From: Lunularia cruciata
Lineage: Eukaryota > Streptophyta > Marchantiopsida > Lunulariales > Lunulariaceae
Assembly (NCBI GenBank): GCA_948567375.1
Contig: OX419758.1
Location: 64,757,965 to 64,821,964 of the forward strand
Direction: 5' to 3'
Length of the DNA: 64,000 nt
Part shown: in pieces, positions 1 through 13,090 of the stretch
Layout: each line of letters starts with the position of its first letter
Position numbering within the stretch: position 1 is the stretch's first letter
Program-made: the position numbers and the translations under genes
Notes under the pieces: generated by a model
What the model was told of the DNA's origin: nothing
The model's database searches: none
What the model saw: only the letters and a program-made list of their open reading frames with translations

Positions 1-88
1 AGAGCAAGGCATTATCAACAAGCTTAGCCCTTCGTAGATGGTTTTCGGGTCTTAGAGGAAGCTTTAAAATTGATGCCTTCCAATGCAG

Positions 89-3000
89 GTACAGGATTTG
101 CATTCTATCACGCCAAGTGACTTTTTGGAACTTAGTGGTGGTGTCATACACTCTCTCTCCTACCAACAGGTATGGTACGCAGGAGCAAATCAAGTAAAGT
201 TCATTATAATATTTAGCTATTAAATTGACATGCAGTTATTCTACTCTAACTTCTGATTTATGATGTACTATGCGGTGGCGTACCTCGATACACCCGAAAA
301 CTCAAAATTAAGTTTCTTTGCTGCCTTCTAATTTTGATCATAAGCGGTAGATCAATAAAATGGTTTGCAGCATAGTAACTTTGGCGGACTCTTCTCCACT
401 CATAATATCAACATTTCTCGCAGGCATTTTATATCATTTTATCATTTTATTGCCATTTCATCTACATTGCATTTGCATTTAATGAGTTCTGGATCTCCCG
501 TTCCTCGAACGGCTTCTGTCCTCATATATCCAATATCTCGCAGGCACGCAACTTTCGCTTCACTTGTGGACTTGTTTACGTGGCGGAACCTGGGTACAGC
601 TTTCCCTTTCTCAAGTTTCTGTGTTTGCGGTTGCAAGATCACACGACTCAACTATAAAACAACAATCCTTCTTCTTGTCGAAGTGTCGTTGTTGAGGTGG
701 TTAGAGGACGTTGAACACGGTCCGTCAGATGCTTAGGAGATGTCAAATAAAGATGTTTGCGGAGCGGATGCATACATTCAATTTCCTTAGAATCTGTTAC
801 TTGGTGGATCTAAAGTTCAGAACCAGGGTTTTGAGCCTTGTCTTCCATCAAGATATAAGTTGGACGAAGAATGTGCTGTCGTGTACCTAATTTGATGCTG
901 TATTGGCAGTTATATGTTATCAAGGGCCGGGGTACCCAAGCATGCAATAATCAAGAAATTAGCTGGGGAGGAGATATTGAAACTCGGGGATTTTATTGCA
1001 GTTTTTGCCAAACTAGCAAGAGGAACTCGTGTTCCTCTGGAGTTTCTAAGTTATGCAGATCGGCATAGAAGCAAGGTAGACGTTTCCCATCATGATTATT
1101 TTTCGAGGCCATCGTTTACGTCGACTGTCACGGTTATGGGCGTATCATGGATGCGATTTCCTGGCAGTCATGCACGGCATATTATTAAGATGCACAAATA
1201 TTGTAAGCTATGCTGCTATATAGCAGATATTTTGGGCAGCTCATGTACTACCAAGGCTTCTGTGCTTCTGTCATCTAGTTTACCCTTGCATGTTTTCCAC
1301 GCAAAGATACTTATAATGCTACGTACTGCCTGTGAACCATGCAAGCGTGGCCTATCTGCAGTCTGTACTTGTGACCATAGATAGACACGAATGGTACTCT
1401 CCTCCACTTATCTATACTCGCAATGACGCGACTGGCCTTTGGCACTCGAAGCCGGCCATTTTGTCTCCTTCAATTATACTAGCTTCTCCCTCTGTCCCGT
1501 TTGACACACCCTACGATGCGGAAAATGGAACTATTGAACCCACTTCTTCCCTTGTTGGGGAAGGTGATGTGGTGGATGGTGATTCGGCGCGAGTAAGTTC
1601 GGCCGGCAGAGAGTCCGGAGGTGCAAGTCCAAACCTGCAAGGTGGAGAGATCACTGGAGCGGCCACGTTAGACGTGCAGCCAACTGAAGATATTGGGCGA
1701 GTTGAGGCAAAGAGGCGCCGTGTTCAAGAGCTTATTTCTGACGGTGGTGCGTTAATAATGGAGAATGCTGCTGGAAGGCTGGAGGTGGGTACGCTTCCAG
1801 CGGAAGGAAATGTGGAAGGTAGCCAGAGTGTGGAAGAAAGGGGTGGAGTGCATGGAGCCAGTGCGTCGTTGGCCGAACACGTAATCGAACCAACTCTGGT
1901 TATGATAGAGGTGCGTGATGTAAAGATTATCACCCTGAAACTCACGCTCTGTGCATTACATTGCATGATTATTTTCGTTTATGCACCTCTCTGAGCTTGA
2001 ATGACAAATATCTGCTATTTGAATGGTCAATGGCTTCTATGGGCAGGTACACATACCCCCTTCTGCTATGCTGGATGGGGTGCATTCGCAACACTTTTTT
2101 GGTACAGGACTTATTGTGCACCATTCACAAGACTTGGGATTGGTGGTGGTTGACAAGAACACTGTAGCTATTTCCGTTTCTGACGTTATGCTGGCATTCG
2201 CTGCATATCCGATGGAAATTCCAGCAGAGGTTTGTTCCTTTAAACGAGAAAACCTCGAGGTCTTGACGGTGTTTATTGTTCAACCTGGTATACACTGCAA
2301 TACCGTTGATTGCATCAAGATCTAATGCGATGCATTGATGTTCATAGGTTGTTTTCCTTCATCCTGTGCATAATTTCGCCATAGTCGCCTACGATCCGGC
2401 TGCTCTCGGTCCTGCAGGAGCTGCCGCAGTCAAGGCAGCTGTCCTACTTCCTGGTAGTTTTTACCGACGCGAAATCCATCTGCTTTCATTTTTCACTTCT
2501 TGTCCTTTGTCTATCTTAACCAAGACACTGAAAATTAAAACCTACTCCTCTTTCTTACCTGGAAGACTATAGTTGGTATACGCCCAAGGAGCACGTTCAA
2601 AGAGAACATCCGTGAATGTTGCTGATAGGGTACTACGGGTTCTGATGATTCATTTTGCTAGCTGTACCCAGCAAATCTAGAAGTAGTAGTTGGAGTGTGC
2701 TAGTTTCCTGGAGGTACATGCTAGGCTCTCCATTTGTCAACGTATCAGACCAATACGATAAATGCAAGAGTCAAATTGTAAGCTGGTCACTTACTTGTTT
2801 AATTATAAGGAGTATGTGCCATCTACATGATAAGTCACTCTTGCGGTTCTGGCGATGTCATCCTGGCTTAAGCCCGTGCGAGTTTTTCCTTCAAGAGCGA
2901 ACTCACTGTTTCCAGCACATTGTTTACAGAGCCTGCTTTACGAAGAGGGGACCCTGTTTACCTAGTTGGATTGAGCCGAAGTTTACAAGCGACATCAAGA

Positions 3001-6000
3001 AAGTCAGTAGTCACTAATCCAGGAGCTGCTTTAAACGTGGGCGCTGCGGATTGCCCTCGGTACAGGGCCATGAACATGGAGGTTATTGAACTCGACACAG
3101 GTAGGGGTGTACACAATGTTCCACTCTAAAGGTTGAGCAACCTTCGTAGTTTAGGGACAGACTTACGTTAAGCCTTTTCTTGTCTGTCAAAGAATACTGA
3201 GATCCGGTCATCATACGAAGTGTGCTACTTTCCAGGTAGCTAAGTCAGAAGTGCGTACTTGAGACAGGAATCAATAACCTCTTGTAAACATCAGAAAAGG
3301 TATACCTATTAAAAAGGTATTGTGCCGAATTGGGAAGATCAGTATTCACACATCGGAATCATATTGCCACGAGTAAATGACCATTTTAGATTTACAACAA
3401 AGTGCGAAGTCAAAGAAGTCACCAAGAGCGATTATAGTATTTGTGGTTCATCAGCTGTTTTGCGAAAATTTTAAAAGAGAAAGATACCGTAGCTTTTTTG
3501 TTGTAGTTTCACATTCTTGTGAAGTCTGCTACTCAAAACCATAAATCCATAAGGAAGACTGGTTCACCTTGTTTAAGAGCTGTCAAATTTGAAGTCTGTA
3601 AATTTGTAGTCTGTAGTATATACAAATCAGGAGGTCCAATTCACGATGTTAATATCAGATAAATGAACCTTTCTATATTGCAGATTTTGGGCACACATTC
3701 TCAGGCGTGCTTGCCGACGAGCTCGGGCGAGTTCAGGCATTGTGGGGAAGCTTTTCTACTCAGGTACAGGAAGTCATTTCGACCACCCGATTGAACGCTG
3801 ACATGTGAAGTGTTAGTTCCTTTAGGACAGCATACCCGGAACAAACTCTCTAACTTACATCATTTTTTTCTTCAAGAAGCTATATGTATCTTGTAGTGCG
3901 TTAAGATCTGTAGATACCAGAGATTCGTTAAGATCGAAAGTTCATCCCCGACTACACGTCTGATCGTCACTTACATGGTATATCAGGTGAGACGTGCATC
4001 GTCGACGCGTAGGAAGTCCTCGGTACTCTCTCTCCTCTCTCTACGCTGTTAGGACCGTCCTCCTAGTCGAGTTTAGAATTTAGCTCTCTAACCTCATGTC
4101 CCAGTCCTCGAGAAGCCATATAAGTAGCCATATTTGTAATTGCTCAAAGATCTAGTATACATCAATGACTGCATGAGAACGGAAATTTTCCCCCACTACG
4201 AATATGATCGTCACTGCAATAAACTATCAGGTGGGTCCTGCATCGTTGCGTGTAGGAAGTTTCTCGGAGTTTCCTACCTTCTCACTGGAAGCTCTGAAGC
4301 TCGGCATCATGGTTGGCGTCGGCTCATTTGTCTGTAAGGTCACAGTGGACCTCACGGAAAACGAATACACCTGTTTCATCTTATCTGTGTTTCTCTATCT
4401 CCGTAGGTGGGTATAGCGAATGAAGATATTTATTTCTAGGTGAGGATCTGGATTTGTCATGTATAGTCATACATATCTGGCCCCTTCACCGAGGAACTGA
4501 ATCTCTATGAGTTTTCCCCAGGCTTTCACCTGCTAGAGGTAAAGTGCGTCAGTAGATCAAAGGTGAGCGTTGCTTATCTGTGGCTGCATATCTTTATAGT
4601 GAGTTTTCTGTTCGATTTAAGGCATCTGCCCAATCCACTTGTAGAAGGTGTGCATTGGATTTACCCTGGAATTCGAAATTTCTTGAGGAGCTCCATATTA
4701 TCTTGTGATTCAATCAAGATGGTCGATGAAAGTTGTGCAAACACATGTTTGCAAATTGGTCCAGGGTCCCCCAGGGACATGTCATACTTCGTTGTACTCT
4801 TCGTATTTTACGTTCAGTTGTATTCAGTCTACGCATCAAGTTGCATGTTCGAGTTTTACATGGCAACTTTGAGTTTGAGTTTGAGTATACACTCAACTCT
4901 GACCAGTGTGTTTAAAACGGAGTAGGAGATTACCTGGAACTTCAAGCTTTGAGTATACACTCAACTCTGACCATTTTGTTTACAACGGAGTAGGAGATTA
5001 CCTGGAACCTCAAGCTTTGCCGCTTAATGAAACTTCAGTACCTACTTGTTGGAGACCGATCGTAGTTATTTTTTGACAACTTTCACAAGCTAGTCAGATA
5101 TGAGCACGTCGGGGTGTAACTAGTTACTCCTCTGGTGTGATCTATCGCCTTAATGTGGTCTATCTGTGAAGTGCAGCTTAGCACCTCTTGCCTTTTATCT
5201 CTTTCAGAGTGCGGTTCATTGGGCTTTTTACCGGCCGAGTATTTTGCTTAAAGAGTTCATAAACCAATCCGATGAGCTTGGGTAAGGTAGTAATTATTAT
5301 CGCCAGCCTGTTTACCTCTCTCTTTCCGTTTCAAAATTTTCTTTCCCTGTACGTTAGGTCTAGGATGACGTCCTAGATCATTAGATAAAAATCCGCAAAC
5401 AAACAGCGAAGCATAAAATATAACTGCTATATAAACAAACAGCTTAAGACTAAGCATGACATTGTTTCCAGGATCATTACTAGCAATATACGAGAATAAA
5501 ATTTCAACTTTATACAAATTTAATTATTGAATCTAGATGGAGAAGAAAGGATGTACTCCTTGTTAACCTAATTGCCTTAACTAAAACAGCTCTAAATCTG
5601 TTCCAGTCGATTATTTTGCCATTTCTTTTATGAGAAGACCAATGGTTTGTTCAAAAGCAATAGATTTTTTTATATTAGGAATCAATAAATACATAATTGA
5701 AGTATTTAAAGTTTTATCGAATATAAAGCGGATGCTAGATATATATTTCTAATAAAGTCTGCATACAAAGTTGCCTTAGTTCAGTGGGCACTGAATGTTT
5801 TCTCTTCCTGTAACCGTGGTCATGAATCTGATTGTGTTTGAGAAACATCTGGACGATCATCAAAGAAATTTCGAGGTCTTTCGCACGTAGTACGCGTTGT
5901 TAGACAATGTACACGTACGGAAGGGTCGAGTTTTGTCTCATGTTCTCGTGCTGATCGTCCGTAAGCTGGAAACCGGATATTGTCCATCATATATGCAGCT

Positions 6001-9000
6001 GACAGAGAAGCACCCTTACCTTTCTCATATCTGTTGGTGGTAGTCAAAGCATTCGATGTAGGCAGCGACGGTTGAGTAAAGGTAGCTTATGGGGTTAGGT
6101 CGTTGGCTTGAATCTTTTTCTGCATTCTTCATCTTTTTTAGTCGTGGAGTAGGTACAGTTTCTTGTTTGGAAGCAGACTGAACGTTGGATCGTTAGATTG
6201 CTGTTGAAACGTCCTTTATCCATATTCTTGAATATTGTGAAGGCCACGTCCAGAAAAAGGAAAGTTGTCGGAGTTGAGAAATTTACTGGCCTCTTGAAGT
6301 GGGGCAGGCGGGATTTATATATGTTTAATAATATGGTGATGGACGATCTTTACTGGGTTATCATCATATGTCAGGGTCAGAGTCAGTGTCAGTCCTTTCA
6401 GACTTGGGTATGGAACCGGATTGTTGACAACGGGTTCTGTATTTTATTACGCAATATGTTTGATCTTGTAATGGAATTGAACTGTTCCGACTTGCTTCTT
6501 GGTACCCCAGGTGAAGTATGGTGACAGCTCCCCGGAGGATCATCAATTTGTTCGTGGAATACCCGTGTACCCTATTAGTGAAAGTGTGGACAAAATTATC
6601 AATGGGTGCGAAGGAGGTCCACCTCTTCTCATGAATGGCATCACGAGATCAATGCCGTTGATCCGGATACTGGAAGTTGAATTGTACCCCACTTTACTTT
6701 CCAAGGCTCGTAGCTTTGGCCTTAGCGACAATTGGGTCCAGGTATGTCGTAACGTACGATGTCTTGCGTGTATGTTAGTGAGGCAATTTGTTTCCTGACG
6801 GAAATTCTGAACAGAAGTATCAGCTGTGCCCGTGAAACTGGCGAGTGGGTGAAGATGGATTGCTTGTATTATGTGCACAGTGCATATTGAAGATCTTGCT
6901 AGCTAAAATCACATGGGGCCTCGTCATTCCAGATGCAAATTTTTACATTTGGATGTCAGAGTGCGATCTCAGAGACTACGTAATCTCGAGACTCCGAAAT
7001 GTCCTGTAAAAGTGATCACCAGGTCATGGAATGCTGAAAACATTTTGAACGTGTCTTCCTGTTCTCCTTCTGATTTGCCTTTTCGTATCAGCTTGGCTCG
7101 CACAGCTAGTAGTTTTCATGAGTTACTATCAACCAGGGATACATAAAGTTACATTATAGCTTAGAATGTCAGTTACAGTTATTGAGTGGAATGGATCCAG
7201 TAAGTTGCTCATTAGAACTTGGTACACTGCAGGCTTTGGTGAAGAAAGATCCCGTGAGAAGACAAGTACTTCGTATTAAGGGCTGTCTAGCTGGTTCAAA
7301 GGCCGAAGGGATATTGGAGCAAGGTGACATGCTGCTTGCAATTAGCGGCGAACCTGTCACGTGTTTCCGCGATGTTGAAAATGCTTGTCAACGGGCGGAT
7401 GTGTCCCATGACGAAGCTGGAGCAGCCCTCAAGGTTACCGTGTTTCGTCATGTAAGAAATCTTAAATATGAGTATCAACCGATGCTATTGCTACCCTACA
7501 GTTACTGTTTATTTCTCACCTTTACCTCCTCGCAGGGAGCTGAGAGGGAGCTTCTTGTGGAGACGGATGTCCGGGACGGGTTCGGTACTACCCGCATGGT
7601 GAACTGGGCAGGATGCGTTATCCAGGATCCTCATCCAGCTGTTCGAGCACTAGGCTTTCTTCCTGAAGAAGGTCATGGGGTATACGTGGCAAGGTAGGTC
7701 TTCCTGCTGAACATAGATCGCGCCATCATTTCCAGATGTTCACTGACAAGGTTCTCCTTCGAACTAAGCAAACCTAATCTTGTTTCACTCGGGCGCAGGT
7801 GGTGTCACGGGAGTCCTGTGCATAGATATGGTCTGTATGCCCTGCAATGGATTGTGGAAGTTAACGGAAGACCAACACCAGACTTGCAGACGTTTATAGA
7901 TGTAACTCAGGTATTTTCCCAGTTCTTAGTTTAATGGGTGTTATGATAAACCGGTGGTAGATCTGCAGTGATATCCTTGTGATTGAGAGAGAAGCTTCAA
8001 GTTCTGTTGTGGCAGAATGTTTAGTCGTCCTTTTTATCGTCATTGAGTCCTATGCCAGTTCATCTTGAGTGGCTGCCTCTAGAGTTTCCGTGAAAGTGAG
8101 AGAAGTTTCGAGTTCTGCCGTCAGTAAATGTTTTAATTTTCGTTCGAATTCTTCATCGGTTTTATTATTTCACCTGTTGAAACTCAAAACAAGAGTTTCC
8201 CTGTTGTTTATCGCTAAAATACCTTGACCATGATTGTCCTAAAGTTTATATTGATACTCTGAGTAAACTTGACTCTGTTTTGGTCATATGGTACCAAGAG
8301 GGGTGTCGGTGATCGATATGTAAAGTTCACGTATAAAGAAGAGGGTCAAGGAACGAATGTTACTGGTACTGTGCCCGAAGTTGGCATCTCAATTAGGGTG
8401 GACTTATAGTCTTAGTCTGTCAACGCTGTTCCTTTTCATATGGATTGGAAGCCAGAGATGACACGTGGTGCAAGATATGGAAAAGCGTGCCCATTGAGTC
8501 AGGATTCAGTCTTCATGGGTTTTGAAGCTGCATACTAGAGGAATCTAACATTCGGCTGAGTGAGCATGCCACTACACACTAGTATTACAGCCTATGTACT
8601 GTACAGCCCTGCACTCTAGATCTATGGCAAACTCGGAACGAAAAGCACTAGCGCTCCTGTCCAGTTCGGGCCCATTGGTGCCGCTGATGAAGTCTTAGTG
8701 ATATCGTATCTCGGCAGCAGGAACTTTGAAACGAAAGTTAAAAATGTTGTCTGTAGCAAGCGTCTTCAAAGGGAGTGGGACAGGCAGGGGAAAAGAACTA
8801 TATTTCCCCGACTGACTGGAGAAAGGATGTTTTACGTTTTGCAATAAATAATAAAAAATAATGGAATTCTCCACTAGAATCATGGCACTCTCGACGAGGC
8901 CCATAGGGCGGGAATTCCTGAACTCACAGCCCGGGTCGAGGTCGGTCCTACGGAAAAGAGAGACTTCTAATGAGAGTCTGTCTTCTTCACTAAAGTATAT

Positions 9001-10127
9001 TAGTCGCGGAACTCTAGCAGTCGTTAAGCATGCTAGGAAATCCATTATGCTGGTTTGCGGTCTTTTTAAGTTAATTCTTTCCTAAGTCAGAGCGAAAGAT
9101 TATCCTGTAACTTTTAGCATACTCTTTTTGAAGATTATTGGCGAGATGAATTTGCATAGTTCTGTGCCAGGAGATACAAATTGTTGATAAACCTTGATCA
9201 AGGTATAAATGTCGTACTACGTTTTTAAGGAATAGCACTTAGGTTATACAGTAGTAAGTCATATAAGAGTCTACCGCACCTGTGTCCTGCTTCTAGAGTT
9301 TTTCATTATCCTCGTCTATAGTAATATTGACGAATTATGATGGACCTGTTACGTCATAGTTCAGGTCCGTTAAAATGTCCACTTGTGGTTCAGGAACATT
9401 TTACCCTAGGAGCAGATTAAGAAATTGCTGTCTTAGATGTCAGTTTTGAACACAGATGAGTTTCCGGCGACTAACATGCACAATTTGATTGAGTTATATG
9501 TGTGGAAATTCACAGTTCCCTGTTCATTGCTTGCCACGTTGATGCATGTAGTGGGGATACTGGACCTGCTCTTGAACATCAAGAAAGGAGAACTATTGTT
9601 AGCGCCTGATAGTCGTACTGGGGATTGTCATTTTTGCCTTAAAAGGGAAGTCGAATTGGAAAGTCTAATTTCTTCTTAGTTTAGGTCCATAAAAATGTCG
9701 GTATGGTTCTGGAATATTTTCCCCTTACTGTAGATCAACATATTGCAGTTTTCAACATACATAAGCTTTTAGCGATTAACATACACAATTTGATTCAAAT
9801 ATAAGCATTGGTTGCCTTTGATATAATTCGCAGTTCTCTGACCAGTTCTTGCTACATTGATGCCCGTGGTGGGGAATCACAACTGCTCTTGAACATTGAG
9901 AAAGGAAAACTTTTGGCACGTGAAAGTCATTCTGGGAATTGTCATCGCTGTCTTGACAGGATTCAGAGCATGGGGCCTTCGTTCGGGTGAAGACTGTTCA
10001 TTTAAACGGAAAACCAAGGGTGCTGACTCTAAAGCAAGACTTGCATTATTGGCCAACTTGGGAGCTACGTTTAGACTTTGGCACTGCTACCTGGCGTCGT
10101 CGGACGATCAAGTCCAACACAAAGTAA
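89..10127 (+). CDS. DEG7: DEG7-type serine protease, 3' portion (multi-exon, 5' end outside window)
   Basis: Spliced translation matches the C-terminal half of plant DEG7, a large double-protease, multi-PDZ Deg/HtrA protein of the chloroplast linked to photosystem II repair in Arabidopsis. Exons read with GT-AG borders and compatible phases: 89-169, 910-1075, 1362-1910, 2047-2229, 2348-2453, 2930-3100, 3684-3763, 6511-6741, 7233-7451, 7536-7693, 7799-7910 and 9960-10127 (stop TAA). Conserved stretches include [53 protein letters not shown] and YWPTWEL. The catalytic first protease domain lies before the window; what is here is PDZ-like regions and the degenerate second protease domain. About 17 codons expected between exons 89-169 and 910-1075 were not found: an acceptor at 370 is followed by HSNF, resembling the family's ARNF, but the rest is missing. 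It could be a very short divergent exon or damage by the repeat inserted near 465-535. Confidence 0.92.
465..535 (+). repeat. Interspersed repeat, copy 1 (gag-start-like)
   Basis: Contains ATGAGTTCTGGATCTCCCG followed by TTCCTCGAACGGCTTCTG. Near-identical text recurs at about 11850-11910 and, more diverged, at 24325-24385. Read as protein it begins [12 protein letters not shown], which looks like the start of a retrotransposon gag. The copy sits in the DEG7 intron between the exons at 169 and 910, close to where a short exon is expected. Confidence 0.6.
3900..4275 (+). repeat. Diverged duplicated segment in DEG7 intron
   Basis: A block around 3900-4035 recurs around 4140-4275, sharing runs such as TGATCGTCACT, TATCAGGTG, GCATCGT and GTAGGAAGT in the same order. 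It lies in the 2.7-kb intron 3764-6510. The copies are clearly diverged, so this is an old event; borders are approximate. Confidence 0.55.
4881..5016 (+). repeat. 68-bp tandem duplication
   Basis: Two adjacent copies beginning GAGTATACACTCAACTCTGA (positions 4883 and 4951) and each containing GGAGTAGGAGATTACCTGGA. They differ at only a few bases. The repeat is inside the large DEG7 intron 3764-6510 and has no coding signal of its own. Confidence 0.85.
9358..9970 (+). repeat. ~300-bp tandem duplication carrying the last DEG7 splice acceptor
   Basis: Two diverged copies, about 9358-9650 and 9678-9970, align over their length: both contain CACAATTTGATT, CTGCTCTTGAACAT, AGAAAGGA and a GGGATTGTCAT or GGAATTGTCAT run near the end. 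The second copy ends in the pyrimidine tract and AG (9958-9959) that open the final DEG7 exon. The first copy reads CCTTAAAAGG at the equivalent position and has no usable AG. Confidence 0.8.
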
Positions 10128-11151
10128 GGACTCAGAATTTATTGGTCTATACCTGAGGATTTTTCGAACATTTTTCCCTTTTGTACCATTCGCTGCTGTA
10201 GTTATATTTAGACGTGTATTGATTACCGGTCCATGGGACTGCACATCAAGATCAAAGAGGAGTGAGGTCGTGGGGGACACTAGGATCAAAATGGAGTGGA
10301 TACGTCACTATTCCACTTCATGGTCTTCATTACTTTCCGTTTTCATTTTTTATATTATTATTATCGTGCGCATTTTAGTAGAAGATATTCTAGAAATTTG
10401 AGTGTTTACTTCTTATTTTTACTCGGAGCATCCGTTTGTCTCGCCATGGAGAAATATATATACACGAGGCTCAAGGTGAATAACGCTGAGCATAGCAAAG
10501 ATCAAGGGAGATATGAAAGGGCGATTGCATTGAGTGGCCAACGCATTACTCTCTGCAGCGTAAACAAGGAAAAGCAGTTCAAGGCAGATCCATCTTGAGG
10601 GAGCGAAGTATTACCGCGAGGAACTAGAGTAGGACTTTGAGGCTATAATGTTCAGCCATTCCCATCATGTACTTGAGGGGAAACATAGAGTTCTCCCAAT
10701 CATATCTGGAAAGCTGACATGCTGTTAGCACCATGATATGGACCGTCAACCGTTCTATGACCGACTAAGGGCAATCTTGTGAGACGCTGACATAGTGCAT
10801 AAATTGGTGCTGAATTTGTTGGAGAATGTTTTACAACTTCCTAGTGCTGACATGCTGTTAGCATGATGATATGGACCTTAAACCGTATTTTGACCGACTA
10901 AGGGCAATCTTGTGAGACGCTGATATACGTTGAGGGCATAAATGGGTGCTGCATTTGTTGGAGAGTTTCGTTTTACAAACTTCCTGGTGTTTCTGAGAAC
11001 AGCTTGGTGTCTCGCAATGCTCATTCCCTTTTCTCTGGAGAGTGTTCAGTCTCGAGAATCCTCCAATTCAGCGGCAACAGGATAGCCTCGAGCATGTTCA
11101 GCCTGTGCTTGAGGTGAGGGACGAGACGGAGGACGTGGTGAACGAAGGGGG
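10128..11151. other. Spacer after DEG7
   Basis: Apart from the tandem duplication at 10713-10990, no gene is recognisable. ORFs of 70-107 codons overlap on both strands with no family resemblance. The last ~90 bases are purine-rich and may be the 3' end of a decayed retroelement leading into the LTR-like block. Confidence 0.5.
10713..10990 (+). repeat. ~130-145-bp tandem duplication
   Basis: Copy 1 about 10713-10844 and copy 2 about 10845-10990. Both start GCTGACATGCTGTTAGCA and share GACCGACTAAGGGCAATCTT and GTGAGACGCTGA; both end near TTCCTAGTG or TTCCTGGTG. No coding capacity seen. It lies just upstream of an LTR-like block, so it may be internal retroelement sequence. Confidence 0.8.
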
Positions 11152-11910
11152 TGTTAATGTCATCTCCACATGAAATTAGAGATCGATCAACGAGAAGTCG
11201 AAGTAAATATCTGGGAAACAGTTTCAAGACAAACCTTGAATAGACGGTACAATTGGATTGTTCATACATGTGGGTGCGATTGGATCCATGGAAGTATTCT
11301 TCTTGTAACGTGGCTGGAGAGTCGTCGGTCGAGCCTTGGGTATCCCGAGCTTCAAAGTGTACAAAGAGTGTTTCTCTCTTTGTTTTGTATATATCCAGCT
11401 GTTCAAGCGTCCATAGCTCTTGTTGCGATATACTATATATCCTCTTTCGCTTCGATATCTCTCTGCAGCAGCACCATCCACTAAGCCCCCGCATTGTTCC
11501 ACTCCTCCCTTCACCCGCTAATTCCCTTCCTAATAATTTTTCCCTCGCTCTTTGCCTGCTTCATGGTTCGACCTCCCGTGTCTACAGTGTTCATACCCGA
11601 CTCCAGCCTACGTTTTAATTTTCATCGTTCATGCACTGCTTACTGGTGGTCAATTACATAATGTTTTATATTTCTCGCTTTCGTTTATATAGCTGTTATC
11701 GATTTTCAGGTTGTTTACTAGCCCTTTATGTTGGTTCTCAATTTGTTGCAATTATACCTTTGCTTCAGGTTACACTTGATGCATTCTACTTTATGGATTT
11801 ATCACTATTGTATCATTGTGCATAAAGTATATCTTGGTTACCGATCATTTGCATTTAATGAGTTCTGGATCACCCGTTCCTAGAACGGCTTCTGCTCTCG
11901 TCTACCTATA
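11152..11910 (+). mobile_element. LTR-retrotransposon fragment (copia-like LTR plus leader), truncated
   Basis: A purine-rich run (GAACGAAGGGGG) is followed at 11152 by TGTTAATGTCATCTCC, the layout of a polypurine tract next to an LTR start. A TATA-like TATATATCC and polyadenylation-type AT-rich DNA follow. About 700 bp on is the repeat beginning ATGAGTTCTGGATC (about 11857), a likely gag start that soon ends in a stop. No RT or integrase is present and the LTR 3' end cannot be fixed. Copia assignment is by general layout only. Confidence 0.45.
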
Positions 11911-12019
11911 ACCAGCTGTTCTAGGCGCAAGGAGTGTTTCTTTGGGATTTCTACGTGCCATCTTATGTCGCCTGAAGTGATGAGCATTTAACCCCCATCA
12001 TGCGCGCAGGAATCCAATA

Positions 12020-12701
12020 CGCAATTAGAACCCATTGAAGTATATTATTCCCTGTTACGAGGTTTTCCAACACTGGTCCGCATCCTCCAAATTCTGGGCC
12101 TTTGGTTCTTGTATGCAATGCAAGCAAGTCCTCTTTGGATGTCCTGATTGCAACCGAACTCCCACCGTGGAGATGGATATAAGACTATTCGTTTGAAACT
12201 TCAGCCATTTCTAAATGTCTGATCAATGCCGCCCTCCCATCCCAGGGCAGGGAAAGAGGCACCGGATTGTTGGCTTTTACTGCAGAAGTACCGAAGTCCA
12301 TAGTCGGCGTTCACAGCCTCTGCAATGCTTAGCACTTCGTGTAGATTCAAGGCGTGTCAGGCACAACCATTGGTTCTGGTGCATTCTCGGCGTATCCTTT
12401 CTCTGTACATGCTATGATTCACACTGCTCCACCTCAACGACCAGCATTCATGCTTCAAGGCTCAAACTCGTACAGCACAGGAAACCACATCATGAGCACG
12501 ACTATTCGCACTTCCATTCCCTTTGCGGATTACCATCCCGTTGCCCCCACAATACTTACAAGATCCTCTGAAGTCCATATCAAGCGAGTAAAGCCAAAGG
12601 ATTTCATCTCAGAATATTGTATGTCAGGACTTCGACGGAGAAGATCAAATAATTCTCCGTCATCATTTTGCCACTATTTGTTTCTAGCGCTCATGAGATA
12701 G
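12020..12701 (+). other. Uncharacterised ORF fragments, one with a CxxC-x6-CxxC pattern
   Basis: About 12030-12196 reads as an open frame with CMQCKQVLFGCPDC, a paired-Cys pattern that could bind zinc, ending in TGA at 12194-12196. It is followed by ORFs 12215-12571 and, in another frame, 12354-12701. None resembles a protein family I know, and frames overlap. This may be frame-shifted transposon debris; a function is not assigned. Confidence 0.25.
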
Positions 12702-12949
12702 AGCTTACGAGCAACGGTGACCACGTGGTGGGTCGTCAATAATGCTTCGTAAACTCCGGCCTCCCCAATCCACAAAAACCATACTCCCTCATGTCTCTAC
12801 ACACATTCTTTCACCGAGACTCAATCGTATTTCCCCCGCAACAGATTCAGAAACTCTGATCTCATCAAAACCTCTGCCCAGGCAATTAAAGCCAAGACAG
12901 TTCCCAGTCATGGTTGGAGCGGGCAACACGCGGAAGTAGGGGATCATTG

Positions 12950-13090
12950 ACCTGCAATTCCCAGTTCCTAAATTGCCTTTCTCCCTTCCTACTACTACTC
13001 TACCTCTACGACCGGATCGACTATTTCCTCTCCACCTTGTACGGGTTGATGGGGGTCTTCCCATCCTTCGTGTTTTCTACGCGGTCGCCC
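12950..13090 (+). mobile_element. LINE-like 3'-tail fragment, copy 1
   Basis: The segment containing GGGTCTTCCCATCCTTCGTG matches, in order, the tail of the reverse-transcriptase relic ending near 51390 (GGGGTCTTCCCATCCTTCTTG) and the tail copy near 47290-47385. Only about 140 bp is alignable by eye and no RT sequence precedes it, as expected for a heavily 5'-truncated copy. Confidence 0.55.

Larger units (their letters stand above)
3764..6510 (+). other. 2.7-kb DEG7 intron
   Basis: Between a donor after 3763 (CAG then GTACAG) and an acceptor at 6509-6510 (CCCCAG). It holds the 3.9-4.3 kb duplication and the 68-bp tandem repeat. The rest is AT-rich with no recognisable gene; short ORFs on both strands here look like chance. 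Confidence 0.75.
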
